Assembly (NCBI GenBank): GCA_022606425.2
Contig: JAHDVF020000751.1
Span: 72,501 to 136,500 of the forward strand
DNA: 64,000 nt
Direction: 5' to 3'
DNA from: Lepidostoma basale
Taxonomy: Eukaryota; Arthropoda; Insecta; Trichoptera; Lepidostomatidae
The notes beneath the pieces are model-generated. The model was not told the DNA's origin, did not search any database, and saw only the letters and a program-made list of their open reading frames with translations. The position numbers and the translations under genes were made by a program. This document shows positions 52,201-58,996 of this stretch, one piece after another (position 1 is the stretch's first letter; each line of letters begins with the position of its first letter).

Positions 52201-53705
52201 GAATCTCTCATATGAAAATAACAAGTTAATAATTTACTCTTACCCTTTAACCCTCCCTTCCCTATGATGGGTATCTTCTACACGTTGCTTCTAAAAACCA
52301 TCAATATCTCTATAAATATAATAAATACAAGGTTAAGATTTTAGGTATTCCTCCATAATATTTGCATTGAATACACATTGATTTAAAAAATAATATTAAT
52401 AATAATCATAATTTATCGGGTACATTGGAGGTATTTTGTGAAAATCGAAAACAAAGTCGCGTATAAACAGCGCTTTGAGTACGCCACACTATATTCGCAT
52501 CTCACTCTTGCATATGTTCTAGCTCAATGTTCTCACTCTCGCCGTCCCACCGCGCCGGCAGTCACTTTCGGGCTTGCAACCAGAGCGGATCTATGCCCGT
52601 TCCGTGAGCGTTGCCAGATGGTTTTTTTAATGTTTTTAGCAATTAAATCTCAATTATTATAATTTTTGACTTAAATTATAATTATATAAGGAGATTAGCT
52701 ATGAATGTTCCTATTTTTCAGATTTAAAATCGCTAATTTTTTAACGCGTACTGACTACCCTACACCGGAACGCACGTTTTTATTTTAGCACCATAAAGGA
52801 AAGGTTAAGTACTGGATGGTATTAGTATGGCTGAAAGTAAAAAAAATATATATATTTAAAAGATTTTTTTTTCATTGTTTTGGCTGATATGATACTTCAA
52901 CATTATTAACTGTTAGATTTACAACACTCTTACAATAAATATGGCGATAGATTAGCTACTTATCACATGTCATAAGAATCAATATAATAACTAAAAACAA
53001 ATTGTATATGGTAATTGGATAATTTATATGAATGAAAACGTCTGTCTCCTGGGAGTTTTATTGTATTTTAGATGGATTGACATGTTTCGCTCTTCTAAGG
53101 CATTATCAAATGACAGACATTTGATAATCCCTTATTGAAAATGGAGTTTTACATCATTGTTCAAAAAACTAAGTAACTAACAAACCATCACGCCGTCTCT
53201 CCGAAGGGGTAGGCAAAAAGAAAGACTGCCACACTTTTCTTTCCTGGCATATTTATCGCGCTTCCTCAACATTCATACATCATATCATGCACGCATGTGG
53301 ATTTCTGCGATTCCTCACTTTCGCAAACATTCAATATTTGATTGTGCCACGATTTCATCGGTCTTCCTCTATTTCTAGTTCCATTTACATCGTTAACACA
53401 TACTTAACCACCCTACCTCAAAGGTGGAGGTTGGTTAGTTCAACATTGTGTATTAAATTTTGTGTTTTGATTGGTTGCCTTTTATTTCAGCTGGGCAGAC
53501 AAACACCCGCGTCAGCCACCTCCGAGTCCTGGTGTGCCGCGGGTTCCCACGTGTCACCAACCGCGCGCTGACCCACCTCGCCACGGCCATGCCCTCCCTG
53601 GTGCGGCTCGACATGACGGACACCGGCGTGACGACCGATGCCGTCAGGAACTTCCGCATCTTGCGGCCCGACTGCGTGCTCACGTGCGGCCACATCGACA
53701 AATAG
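37271..53705 (+). CDS. F-box/leucine-rich-repeat protein, 11 exons, 840 aa
   Basis: Probable substrate receptor of an SCF ubiquitin ligase. Exons: 37,271-37,343; 37,426-37,555; 38,794-39,203; 40,177-40,394; 41,194-41,478; 42,362-42,565; 44,623-44,723; 46,343-46,578; 48,962-49,502; 52,053-52,162; 53,491-53,705. Phases agree at every junction and all borders are GT-AG. A Lys/Arg-rich start is followed by the F-box (aa ~43-88: LLDLSDDVLLCLLRHCQPHH, then FSLLCRDRSLWRRLDL), bridged across exons 2-3. LRRs follow: CPALKELRLEYCYID, LEKLSLRGC, LQELDLSRCGWLASHSLLVL, LRRLSLRSCWGL, VLDIRGTPMGD. Exon 7 encodes an acidic Glu run; exons 8-9 a Pro-rich, probably disordered region; exons 10-11 return to LRRs (LRVLVCRGFPRVTNRALTHL, LVRLDMTDTGVT). 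The N-terminal half recalls FBXL12, but the protein is much longer, so the ortholog is left open. Introns are full of transposons. Confidence 0.9.
38139..38690 (-). mobile_element. RTE-2 LINE fragment with 12-bp target duplication
   Basis: AGACTATGTAAT flanks it at 38,127-38,138 and 38,691-38,702. On the minus strand the frame reads CVRSIFKIYWPQTVSNAVLW, EQVARRKWQWIGHTLRRNPA, KRKRGRPRATWRRALQDEV and VGWRRFLEALCTMEV, the ORF2 C-terminus of an RTE-type LINE. Lies in intron 2 of the F-box gene, about 90 bp before exon 3. Confidence 0.88.
39220..39482 (-). mobile_element. SINE-S, tRNA-derived SINE
   Basis: Read on the minus strand: GGCGACCTTCGTGACCGAGT GG TAAG (A-box region), CCCGGGATCGATTCCCGGCG (B-box region), then GTCTTTGGTCTGG, TGACAATAAAATGGCGATAG, GAGAATCAATATGATAGC and TTTACATCGATTTGGCTTGC. 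The head resembles a tRNA with a long variable region (Ser-like). In intron 3. It is not a functional tRNA: the acceptor stem does not close. Confidence 0.85.
39483..39748 (-). mobile_element. RTE-1 interior fragment
   Basis: CCATACTTTTCTTGGTCTTC, TCCATATGTCCAAACCATCT, then TTATTTCATCGTTCGTTATT; minus-strand pieces RWFG-like and DRITNDEIRKKCKADDCI are readable. Both LINE ends are missing. Confidence 0.7.
39752..39966. mobile_element. FB-A fold-back element, well preserved
   Basis: In intron 3. Arms TTTTCTAGAAGTTTTATTAT...CATGTTTCGCCC and the inverse pair over ~70 bp with very few mismatches. The centre is CTAAGGCAGACATTTGATAA. Plus-strand motif (39,838-39,870): TTTGATAATGCC, TTAGAAGGGCGAAACATGTC; minus-strand motif (39,809-39,832) similar. 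Right tail GAGTTTTACATCATTGTTCA. Flanks show only a weak AATAAAT repeat. Confidence 0.85.
40571..40966. mobile_element. hAT-type MITE with 60-bp internal inverted repeats
   Basis: In intron 4. Ends TAGGGATGGGCAAAATGA and ...CGGATCGTACATCCCCA are typical hAT termini. Flanked by ATTTGAAG and ATTAGAAG (8 bp, one mismatch). Inside, CAGCAAAGTGAGCCGACTCT...CACCATTTTGAGT (about 40,622-40,677) is inverted at about 40,730-40,790. Multiple GAGTCGACTC-like blocks. No transposase. Confidence 0.82.
40967..41190. other. Intron 4 remainder
   Basis: No recognised repeat. The acceptor for exon 5 is TTCACAG, ending at 41,193. Confidence 0.4.
41525..41585. mobile_element. FB-A short fragment
   Basis: AATTAATACAAATAAAAAAG, TCTGTTTTCTAGAAGTTTAT and AATGTCATTCTC follow FB-A order in intron 5. 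Confidence 0.55.
41586..42358. other. Intron 5 remainder
   Basis: Includes a SINE-S 3' piece at about 41,645-41,680 (CAGCGTGAGCCAAATCGATG TAAAGGG). The rest, including a CCTCTGTGCGGCAATTTGGG stretch, is possibly a decayed LINE but is not identifiable. Confidence 0.4.
42735..42935 (-). mobile_element. SINE-S copy
   Basis: On the minus strand, GACAATAAAATGGTGATAGA and GTCTTTGGTCTAGTGTAAAA follow a degenerate tRNA-like head. Inserted in MITE-G. Confidence 0.75.
42985..43278 (-). mobile_element. RTE-3 LINE fragment
   Basis: Minus-strand frame MICVRPIMTYAVETRAKTVQ, RLLRTSNMKVLRTITGKTL, IRKICKIEDIVW and RSRYWRDHVARMDSDRLAY, the RTE-3 C-terminus, close to the plus-strand copy at 45.18 kb. Confidence 0.8.
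43566..43800. other. Intron 6, unassigned
   Basis: AT-rich with no clear repeat match. Confidence 0.35.
43800..43935 (+). mobile_element. L2-like LINE 3' end
   Basis: CCAATATCAGATGCAGCATT, TTTAGATTAAAAACAC, TGAGATGATTACATAACG and CACTTTAAAAGTTAGCATAT match the tail of the 53.9-54.49 kb LINE. Confidence 0.75.
43936..44365. other. Intron 6, unassigned
   Basis: Contains an overlapping pair of near repeats ACATGATTGGTTGGCATACG and ACGTGATGATTGGCTGACAT, but no gene or known element. Confidence 0.35.
44368..44572 (+). mobile_element. SINE-S copy
   Basis: GACGACCTTCGTGGCAGAGT GGTAAG (A-box region), GGCCCCGGGTTCACAC (B-box region), TTTGGTCTAGTGTAGAATTC, TATCACATGTCACGAGAATC, ending in a GTTGTACATAAAAAA tail. 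In intron 6, ~50 bp before exon 7. Confidence 0.85.
44823..45030 (+). mobile_element. SINE-S copy, best preserved tRNA head
   Basis: GACGACCTTTGTGGCTGAGT GGTAAGTGC and TCGAAGGTTCTGGGTTCGAT TGCCGG keep recognisable A and B boxes for RNA polymerase III. The body is the same as in other copies, ending at TTACATTGATTTGGCTC. In intron 7. Confidence 0.88.
45175..45595 (+). mobile_element. RTE-3 LINE fragment
   Basis: SLKNLVRKSKHMRIDSKVRI, YKTCVRTIMTYAVETWADTV, then stops and frameshifts; GSDTGGTM-like text and SPPDTVHLEDH at the end. Sister of the minus-strand 42.98 kb copy. In intron 7. Confidence 0.75.
45596..45668 (-). mobile_element. RTE-1 short fragment
   Basis: CCAACCATTCTTTCTTCATC, CATGTGTCCAAACCA and GTGATCCTTTCATAATTTTG. 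Confidence 0.55.
45670..46340. other. Intron 7 remainder
   Basis: AT-rich sequence with no recognised repeat; short open frames only. Confidence 0.4.
46605..47335 (-). mobile_element. RTE-1 fragment, split by RTE-2
   Basis: AACTAACTAACCAAACATCA and TCTTCCCAAAGGGATAT (to 46,647), then continuing after the nested RTE-2 from 47,157 with CTTCCCAAAGGGATATACGA, TCTCTTTCGCTTCCTC and GATCGTGCCATGTTTTCC. In intron 8. Confidence 0.8.
46648..47156 (-). mobile_element. RTE-2 LINE nested in RTE-1, perfect 16-bp TSD
   Basis: CTTCCCAAAGGGATAT at 46,632-46,647 and 47,157-47,172 flank it exactly. Minus-strand frame: LFSYIP..., KLKLQIFSNSVKSILLYGCE, TWKSTADVIGKLHINRCLRS, WLWIGHTVRQHPACIAQGVL and GGKRKRGRPR. 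5'-truncated, oriented against the F-box gene. Confidence 0.92.
47340..47670 (-). mobile_element. Repeat carrying a hammerhead ribozyme (HHR-D)
   Basis: A GC-richer ~330-bp block in AT-rich intron 8. On the minus strand it begins near 47,670 with GTTCACCACAGTTTATTTTG, includes GGTGGGAAGACCAGGGGTGA and GCACTTCTTCGGGTG, and ends after the ribozyme with ATTATAATAAATACAAAGTG. Probably the terminal repeat of a Penelope-like or retrozyme-like element. Boundaries are approximate; no reverse transcriptase is present. Confidence 0.55.
47393..47432 (-). ncRNA. Minimal type I hammerhead ribozyme
   Basis: Minus strand, 5' to 3': stem I strand UGCC, core CUGAUGA (all seven canonical bases), one unpaired A, stem II GCUUGG-GU-CCAAGC (6 perfect bp), GAAA, stem III AC-UA-GU (2 bp with a 2-base loop), cleavage site after GUU, stem I strand GGCA. 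Beyond stem I, AUUUAUA and UAUAAU could extend the helix. Every conserved catalytic base is present. The very short stem III is the form described for Penelope-like elements, thought to act as dimers. It lies antisense in intron 8 of the F-box gene. Confidence 0.75.
47690..48190 (-). mobile_element. RTE-1 LINE fragment
   Basis: From ACGCTGTTTCTCCGCAGGGG to CATTGTGAACGGCCGTTTTC. On the minus strand MYGSEAWNWQKKDESRINAV, EMRSLRCMCGRTIYDRISNA and DIRKECRAEEGIMNKIMKES form a long open piece of ORF2 C-terminus. The best coding evidence for this family. Intron 8. Confidence 0.85.
48255..48415. mobile_element. MITE-G short copy, palindromic
   Basis: TGTAGTGCGGCTGACTACAT is inverted as ATGTAGTCAGCCGCACAATA at the other end; the middle repeats GCTGTAAATGTAGCCAACCG. 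~150 bp. Intron 8. Confidence 0.75.
48436..48940 (+). mobile_element. LINE-J2 3' fragment next to exon 9
   Basis: ETQVGYVPDRYLRQRQHTRR, LFYLPASRTNVPLVTLVGGA and FHISKSTFRRQILLTLVSIL match LINE-J2 at 35.2-35.4 kb. A ~170-bp insertion (48,690-48,860) interrupts the 3' UTR. The tail CCGATTTGATTTGATTT ends ~25 bp upstream of the exon 9 acceptor (48,961). Confidence 0.82.
49503..49760 (-). mobile_element. Short LINE-derived repeat (TGCTGGACATAGGCCTCC type)
   Basis: CCAATGCTGGACATAGGCCT CCCC, followed by GCATCCAACCACCAGC and TCGTCCTGGTC. This phrase is a common RTE-derived repeat tail in insects. Intron 9; the first ~110 bp after the exon 9 donor are unassigned. Confidence 0.6.
49740..49960 (+). 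mobile_element. SINE-S, head-truncated copy
   Basis: CACGCTGTCTTTGGTCTAGT, AAATGGCGATAGACTAGCTA, CATGTCATGAGAATCAATAG and CCTGTTGTATACAAAAATGT. The tRNA-like head is reduced to a stub. Intron 9. Confidence 0.75.
49961..50460. other. Intron 9, unassigned
   Basis: No recognised repeat or gene. Confidence 0.4.
50465..50680. mobile_element. Harbinger-like MITE, TAA duplication
   Basis: Ends AGGCAGAAACATACTATTAA and its perfect inverse, flanked by TAA at 50,462-50,464 and 50,681-50,683. 216 bp with a GC-rich interior (GGATCGGGTGGCGTGTGCGC). A 3-bp TAA duplication and length fit PIF/Harbinger non-autonomous elements. The open frame inside is a by-product. Intron 9. Confidence 0.85.
51125..51335 (-). 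mobile_element. LINE ORF2 fragment inside the mariner
   Basis: Minus-strand frame: NKLRITQRAMLGISLRDRVR, NEDIQARTSLRC, then QVGRNP and LGRTLRL after a stop. This LRDRVRNEDI block is characteristic of RTE/Jockey-type ORF2 C-termini. Confidence 0.6.
51437..51880. mobile_element. pogo-like MITE, perfect 18-bp TIRs, TA duplication
   Basis: CAGTAGACGCTCTCTTAA and its perfect inverse at 51,863-51,880, flanked by TA at 51,435-36 and 51,881-82. 444 bp. Inside, GGCCGGATAACG and GGCCGGTTAAAG are subterminal pogo-type blocks. No transposase. Nested in the mariner-like element. Confidence 0.87.
52163..52920. other. Intron 10, first part
   Basis: No gene. A GC-richer patch (52,480-52,620: CTCACTCTCGCCGTCCCACC, TTGCAACCAGAGCGG) is unexplained and might be a retroposon. 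Confidence 0.4.
52935..53020 (+). mobile_element. SINE-S 3' fragment
   Basis: AATATGGCGATAGATTAGCT, ACTTATCACATGTCATAAGA and ATCAATATAATAAC. Confidence 0.65.
53022..53168. mobile_element. FB-A copy, right arm shortened
   Basis: ATGAATGAAAACGTCTGTCT, CCTGGGAGTTTTATTGTATT, GACATGTTTCGCTCTTCTAA GGC, ATTATCAAATGACAGACATT, then the tail GGAGTTTTACATCATTGTTC. The minus-strand motif is well kept (GCCTTAGAAGAGCGAAACAT GTC); the plus-strand one is deleted. Intron 10. Confidence 0.75.
53170..53420 (-). mobile_element. RTE-1 LINE fragment
   Basis: AACAAACCATCACGCCGTCT to CATTTACATCGTTAACACAT in the usual minus-strand order, ~70 bp upstream of exon 11. Confidence 0.8.
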
Positions 53706-53894
53706 ATTAACCACCTTTTTTTTTATAAAAAAATATATTCGTTTATGAATGCCGGCCGCGATCGGTGTAACCAAAATATTTTTATTTGCATAGAAATGTA
53801 AAATACGATTGGCTTTGGTTTCTCGGAAATGCAAATCTGATATGCCTTCTTCTCCTTGTACTTCCTTTTTTTATCCTTCTCCACCGTACTCCTA

Positions 53895-54487
53895 TACTCC
53901 TGATGTCTATTCAAAGTGTGATGTCTATCGAAAACAACAATTAAACAATCTTCGATCTGCGTTCAATGCAGCAGCAAGACTCATTAAAGGCATTCCAAAA
54001 TAGTCCCATATAACACAACATCTCAAAGAACTTCACTGGCTTAAGAGTCCAGAAAGAATCCAGTATAAACTCTGCTGAACAGTCTTCAAAGCGCTACATG
54101 GAATGGCTCCAAATTATATATCCGAACTCTGTATAACGGACAGCCTAAATACAAGGAAATCCACACTACGCTCGGCGAACTCCTCGGCAATAGGAAGATT
54201 AGTTGAGCCAAAGCGTTGCCCTAGTACAAATTTCGGGGATCGAGCGTTTTCGGTAACCGGTCCATCAGCTTGCAACAATCTTCCTTCACACCTCAGATGC
54301 ATAAATGATCCGACAGACTTCAAATTAAAACTTGCATATTTTGTTCTATTATACTTTCTAATCGATCGCGAATATCAATCAGATGCAGCGTTCACATTTA
54401 GATTTAAAACACGTCTTAATGTCCCCTTGAGGTGATTACATCACAAAAGCAGCACTTTAAAAGTTAGCATATTATTATATGATGAGT
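53895..54487 (+). mobile_element. L2-like LINE ORF2 C-terminus and 3' UTR
   Basis: Frame pieces NLRSAFNAAARLIKGIPK, KELHWLKSPERIQYKLC, ALHGMAPNYISELC, RKSTLRSANSSAIGRLVEP, FGDRAFSVTGPSACNNLPSH and [13 protein letters not shown] are the classic C-terminal region of CR1/L2-type LINEs. Two stops and a frame change break it. The 3' UTR, GGTGATTACATCACAAAAGC, is shared with the 28.34 and 43.8 kb tails. Confidence 0.85.
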
Positions 54488-54560
54488 AGAAATGAGATCT
54501 CTTGGACGAATGTGTGTAAATCTATGATGTAGTGTATAATGCAAATATAATAAGTGCCAC
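54488..54560 (+). mobile_element. RTE-1 short fragment
   Basis: GAGTAGAAATGAGATCTCTT GGACGAATGTGTG matches RTE-1 coding text in sense orientation. Confidence 0.55.
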
Positions 54561-54584
54561 TTCTATTATAACTAGGGCTCGGAA

Positions 54585-55210
54585 TTGTTTATCTTCTTCT
54601 TCTTCTTCAAGTGCCCTGTCGGGTCCCCCCAACGTTGGCGATCACCTCGGCGAACCTGTCCCTGTCCTGCGCCGCTCGGAACAGCTCCTCAACACTTCGG
54701 ATGCCGGTCCACTCCCTCACGTTTCGCAGCCAGGACATTTGTCTCCATCCGGGCCCTCGGCGTCCCTCAATTTTTCCCTCCAATATCAGTTTGAGAAGGT
54801 GGTACTTTTCCCCACGCAGTATATGACCCAGATATGAGATCTTTCGAACCTTGATAGTTGATAACAATTCCCTGTCAACTCTAGCTCGCCTCAGGACTTC
54901 GGTATTGGTAACCATGTCTGTCCAGGGAACTCTGAGCATTCGGCGATGGAGCCACATTTCAAATGCTTCCAGTCTGTTCATTGAGTTAACTTTCAGGGTC
55001 CAGGTTTCACACCCGTACAATAAAACAGACCACACATAGCATTTGATCATTCTCTGGCGAAGTGTCAAGTTTACGTTATCATTGCAGAAGAGTGATTTCA
55101 TTTTATTAAACGTAGCTTGCTGCCTCAATTCCGCATTTTATCCCTACATCTGGGTCAAGAGATTGCGTTAGTATGCTGCCGAGGTATTTAAATTTATTGT
55201 TTATCTAAAA
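54585..55210 (-). mobile_element. RTE-like LINE fragment, long intact frame
   Basis: The 173-codon minus-strand frame (to 54,607) reads MRQQATFNKMKSLFCNDNVN, QRMIKCYVWSVLLYGCETWT, RLEAFEMWLHRRMLRVPWTD, ISYLGHILRGEKYHLLKLIL and EGRRGPGWRQMSWLRNVREW TG. Upstream NKFKYLGSILTQSLDPD is in another frame. C-terminal part of an RTE-type ORF2. The (GAA)n-like tail is at 54,590-54,608. One of the least damaged LINE ends here, so probably a young insertion. Confidence 0.85.
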
Positions 55211-55214
55211 TTGC

Positions 55215-56300
55215 TTTATTAGCTCTGACTGCAGTTGCAATCTTGTTCGCATTATTTTTTTTTTATATACTGATCAGAGTGAACCGTCCGGGGTGTCACG
55301 CAGAGGTCCGAAATGTATGCTGGAAATCTCTGGTATTCGAGACTTAAACAATGTTGAATACTATTTATATTTGATATTTATTTCCATATTTAGCTGTATT
55401 TGCAGATTTGTATTACCGGGAAGCCAAAGATGATTATTTTAACTTTTTTCTGTGATACTTTAATAAATATAGCACCGACCGCTGCCGGGTAGAGGGTGAC
55501 CCAAGAAGCAAGAAGGTTATTTCCTCCCGCGGCATGTATTCTTATCCCGGGATACGAGGATGGGTTGCACGCGGGGGAAAGGGACCGATATTCAGATCTT
55601 TCTCATATTCCGATCGATCTGAATGGTGATATCTCGTCAGATTTTTAGCTGTAATGTTTTTCCACCTTATTCCTGAAGATTATAGAAAAAAACATTCAAT
55701 TGTACGGCTGTTCCTTTTCATAACTCAAATGTTTCAAACTTAACCCAAGTCATATTGAAAAATAAACATGTTTTAAAAGGAAACTGTTTTGTTGTTTTAC
55801 AAGTTAATGTCACACAAAGGTTATACCAAAAATTTGTATTGTTGCAACAATATCAATGACAGTTGCAAAGGTATTGCCAGCGTGGAAAAAAATTTGAGGA
55901 TATCGCAACAACGAGGTACCTTTTATGCATTGAAATCAGATTGACATTTATTAGAACGGCAAACTTCAACAAATTGTACACTTTTGATGTCACAAATTTA
56001 GACTTATCTTGGGTTAAGTACTTCTTTGGATTTTCAACATCTTTAATGCTGTAGATTTTTTTTTGTTTGTGTAAAATAACATTATTTGATCTTGTGTCTA
56101 TATATTTGATTATAATACATCCAATACAATGCACGGGAGTCTGGATAATTCCATTGTTTTCATATGTACATACCAAATATAATATTTTTTTGTTTTTATC
56201 ACAAGCAAGTTTTGGAACGCAGACGTCTTTCCTCGGTGTAATAATGATATGAAAATTATGGTAAAGTATTGCGTAAATACAATGTTTTTTAAAAGTTATT
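55215..56300. other. Unassigned intergenic sequence
   Basis: Contains a GC-richer patch at 55,470-55,640 (GACCGCTGCCGGGTAGAGGG, TCCCGCGGCATGTATTC) with no recognised gene or repeat, then AT-rich DNA. Confidence 0.4.
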
Positions 56301-56304
56301 CAAA

Positions 56305-56470
56305 TGAAACTAACTAACTAACTAACCATCACACCGTCTCGGTAGGCAGAAAGAATGGACTGTCAAACTTTAACCGATGCGGCAATCCATCCTTCTCTTT
56401 TCGCCCCGCGGGAGACGCGGTGTGATGGGTCACGAACCTCATAGCCACCAATAGGCATCTCCCGCGCACA
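56305..56470. repeat. Fold-back pair of RTE tails, copy 2
   Basis: ACTAACTAACTAACCATCAC and TCGGTAGGCAGAAAGAATGG (RTE-1 tail, minus) run into AACCGATGCGGCAATCCATC, TTTTCGCCCCGCGGGAGACG and CGGTGTGATGGGT. This is the inverted equivalent of the 33.19-33.34 kb sequence, with a short deletion in the RTE-1 arm. Confidence 0.75.
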
Positions 56471-56594
56471 CTCCGATCGTCTAACATCCACAAAATAAAT
56501 CTAAAACAAATAATATAAAATAAAATAACGAAATATAAATAATTTAACACATAATGTTCTTAAGATAATCAAATGATTTTACTGAAATCTCTTG

Positions 56595-56830
56595 ATGGTA
56601 GTTCATTTCAGTCTTCCTAGAGGTCTTACTCCAGCCGGTCTAGACGCGTACAGGGTCTTGATTGCTCTGGTCTCTTCGGCTCGACATACGAGTACGTGCC
56701 CAATCCATGCTAGGCGACCGGCTCTCACGATGCTCGTTATAAGGGGCTGCTAGGTCATCGTACGGATCTCTTGGTTGGTCCTATGCCTCCAAGTTCCCGC
56801 TGCAACACCGGGTTTTTGATCAAATATATA
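56595..56830 (-). mobile_element. LINE ORF2 fragment
   Basis: Minus-strand frame: RRTNQEIRTMT, QPLITSIVRAGRLAWIGHVL, VCRAEETRAIKTLYASRPAG and VRPLGRLK. The RLAWIGHV-RP-G-R block is the end of an RTE/R1-type ORF2. Confidence 0.65.
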
Positions 56831-57270
56831 AGAAATAAATTTAAAAAGGTCAATTCCCAGTCATAGTTATTGCTTTCTTTTCTTGAATGGTATCCATGAG
56901 TCAAATGAGTTTAAAAAGCTGTGGATTAAATTGACATCTTTGAAATACGCGATTTATTACGTCGAAAGTGGGTTCTTAAGTGTCCGCATAATATTACTCT
57001 AATGGCATCTGAAGTTTAATGGTATTCTCTCGGCAACAGCTAAAAGATGTTGAAAATCCTCCGTTATGATTTAAAAATGCGTCCGTCAGTTGTAATAAAT
57101 TACTATTTGTTTTCAAAATGATCTTAGTAATATAATAAATGCTATTTTAATGTTTTTTTTTTAATGTATTTAGTAAAACAAACATTTGATTTGCTCACTT
57201 TTACCACATAAGACATTTTTATCTTTCTGTTTGGAGGTATTTTTGTGAGAAGTTGATTCAGCAAAATAAA
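56831..57270. other. AT-rich, nothing recognised
   Basis: No gene or repeat found. Confidence 0.4.
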
Positions 57271-57273
57271 TTA

Positions 57274-57708
57274 CATTATACTCTCGATTACCGGGCTCAG
57301 ATTAACCGGTTTACAGATTAACCGTGGCATTTAAAAACTGTATTTTTTAAACGTTATATTGAGATACTAAATAAAATGCAAAAATATTCTATCTTGAGAA
57401 ATTGTGAATATGCTGAATCCCAAAAATTAGAGGAATGGTCATAACGTTTTCGAAAAATATGTGTTTCAGATTCGCTAGTATCGTTTACTATTTCAAAAGC
57501 GTTATTTTTTGTTCGTTTGTTTATTTTGGGGTATTTTATTTGGGTTTGTGTGCTGATTACTGTGATGAAAGTGTCATCTGCATTGAAAATTTCACGACTG
57601 GAACTCATTAATATATATTACCTGTTTTTTCAGAAATTTTCTGTTATTTATTTTGTAATGGAGATTTGGTTTTTGCCCCGATAACCACGGATAATCTAGA
57701 GTTTACTG
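57274..57708. mobile_element. pogo-like element, TA duplication
   Basis: Ends CATTATACTCTCGATTACCG and, inverted, CAGTAAACTCTAGATTATCC; TA at 57,272-73 and 57,709-10. Subterminal repeats CAGATTAACCGG, CAGATTAACCGTGG. An 84-codon minus-strand frame inside has no recognisable transposase domain. 435 bp. Confidence 0.75.
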
Positions 57709-57714
57709 TATTTT

Positions 57715-58570
57715 ATATTATACTCTTCCTCTCATACACAATGGCGTCTTGAAAGTATTTACCAGGCCGTAAGCAACATGAAGATTTATGGGGCCGCATG
57801 TAGTATTGGGATCCGTGATGTTCCTATGTGTCTCGTGCCGTGATCTCATTTTAATTCGATTATAAATGTGAAATTAATGTAAAATACGACTACGATTGTA
57901 TTCCGTACTCCATATATACGTATTACAAACATTTGAATATAATACATTTGTGTTTCCACAATGCTGGTATATCAGTTTTTCTGCCTAACCTCTCTACACT
58001 GAAAATTCTACATAATATTTTCAAATAATGTGACGTAGAATCTTCCCTATTTGTAAAGTACAAACAGTTTTAATAAAAATTAAAAATGTTTGTTAATTAA
58101 TTGTTTTGAAAAAGTCGCAATATTTTTAATAAATTTTTAACATTTGACAGCTGTCGGATCAAACTGGCCCCACATTTAATTCAACATTACGGCCTGATAA
58201 ACAGATTTCGAGACGGCATTGTCTCATACACCATCAAGTCCTTCCGAGATAATTAAAACAACAAGGAACGCTAGATAATCTTCCACAGTTTTCAAGAATT
58301 TAGATTGTGTAGTGATTCGGAAACTAGAGAGTGTTTTATCGACTTCATGGTGTCTCCTCACACTTTACTATGGGACTCAAGTATGCCACTTTTTCCACAA
58401 TGCCATATTTTAGAATGTATTGGAACATTATATTTTTGTTATTTTTTTTTAATTTATCTCATTAATTAATTCTGTGTTATGTCTTCCCACGTAACTGTAT
58501 TTTTCATTTCAGATTTATGATCGTAACTAAAAAGGTTTTTTGTTTACTGAAATGAATGAATTACATTTAA
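57715..58570. other. AT-rich, nothing recognised
   Basis: Only short chance frames. Confidence 0.4.
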
Positions 58571-58579
58571 AGGTACAGT

Positions 58580-58991
58580 CTCTTCTTCTTTTTGTCCAGT
58601 CACACCTCCGTGGTGCATAGGGCCTCAAGGAACCTTCTCCACCCGACTCTATCGCATGCCTGATGCCTAACATCATCAAAAGTGAGTTCTGCCTTAACAT
58701 CGTCCTGCAGGGCTCTTCTCCAGGTGGCTCTAGGTCTGCCTCGCTTTCTCTTTCCACATATAGGGGACCAGTCTAGTGCACCCTGAGCGATGCAGGCTGG
58801 GTTCCGTCTCAGAGTGTGACCGATCCACTGCCATTTACATCTAGCCACTTGTTCTCTAATTGGCTTTTCGCCTGCCATGGTCCAGAGAACGGCATTTGCC
58901 ACTGTTTGGGGCCAATAGATTTTGAATATTGAGCGAAGGCACCTATTTATAAACACCTGGAGTTTTCCAATAACGTCTGCAGTAAATTTCC
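58580..58991 (-). mobile_element. RTE-2 LINE, inserted in the end of a pogo-like element
   Basis: AGGTACAGT flanks it at 58,571-58,579 and 58,992-59,000; the duplicated bases include the TA|CAGT start of the neighbouring pogo-like element. Minus-strand frame: RCLRSIFKIYWPQTVANAVL, KWQWIGHTLRRNPACIAQGA, KRKRGRPRATWRRALQDDV, ACDRVGWRRFLEALCTTEV. Confidence 0.85.
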
Positions 58992-58996
58992 AGGTA

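Noticed and set aside
53809..54003. Frame just after the F-box stop considered as an extra exon of that gene
   Set aside because: Its protein is the C-terminal region of an L2-like LINE and lies beyond an in-frame TAG with no splice donor before it.
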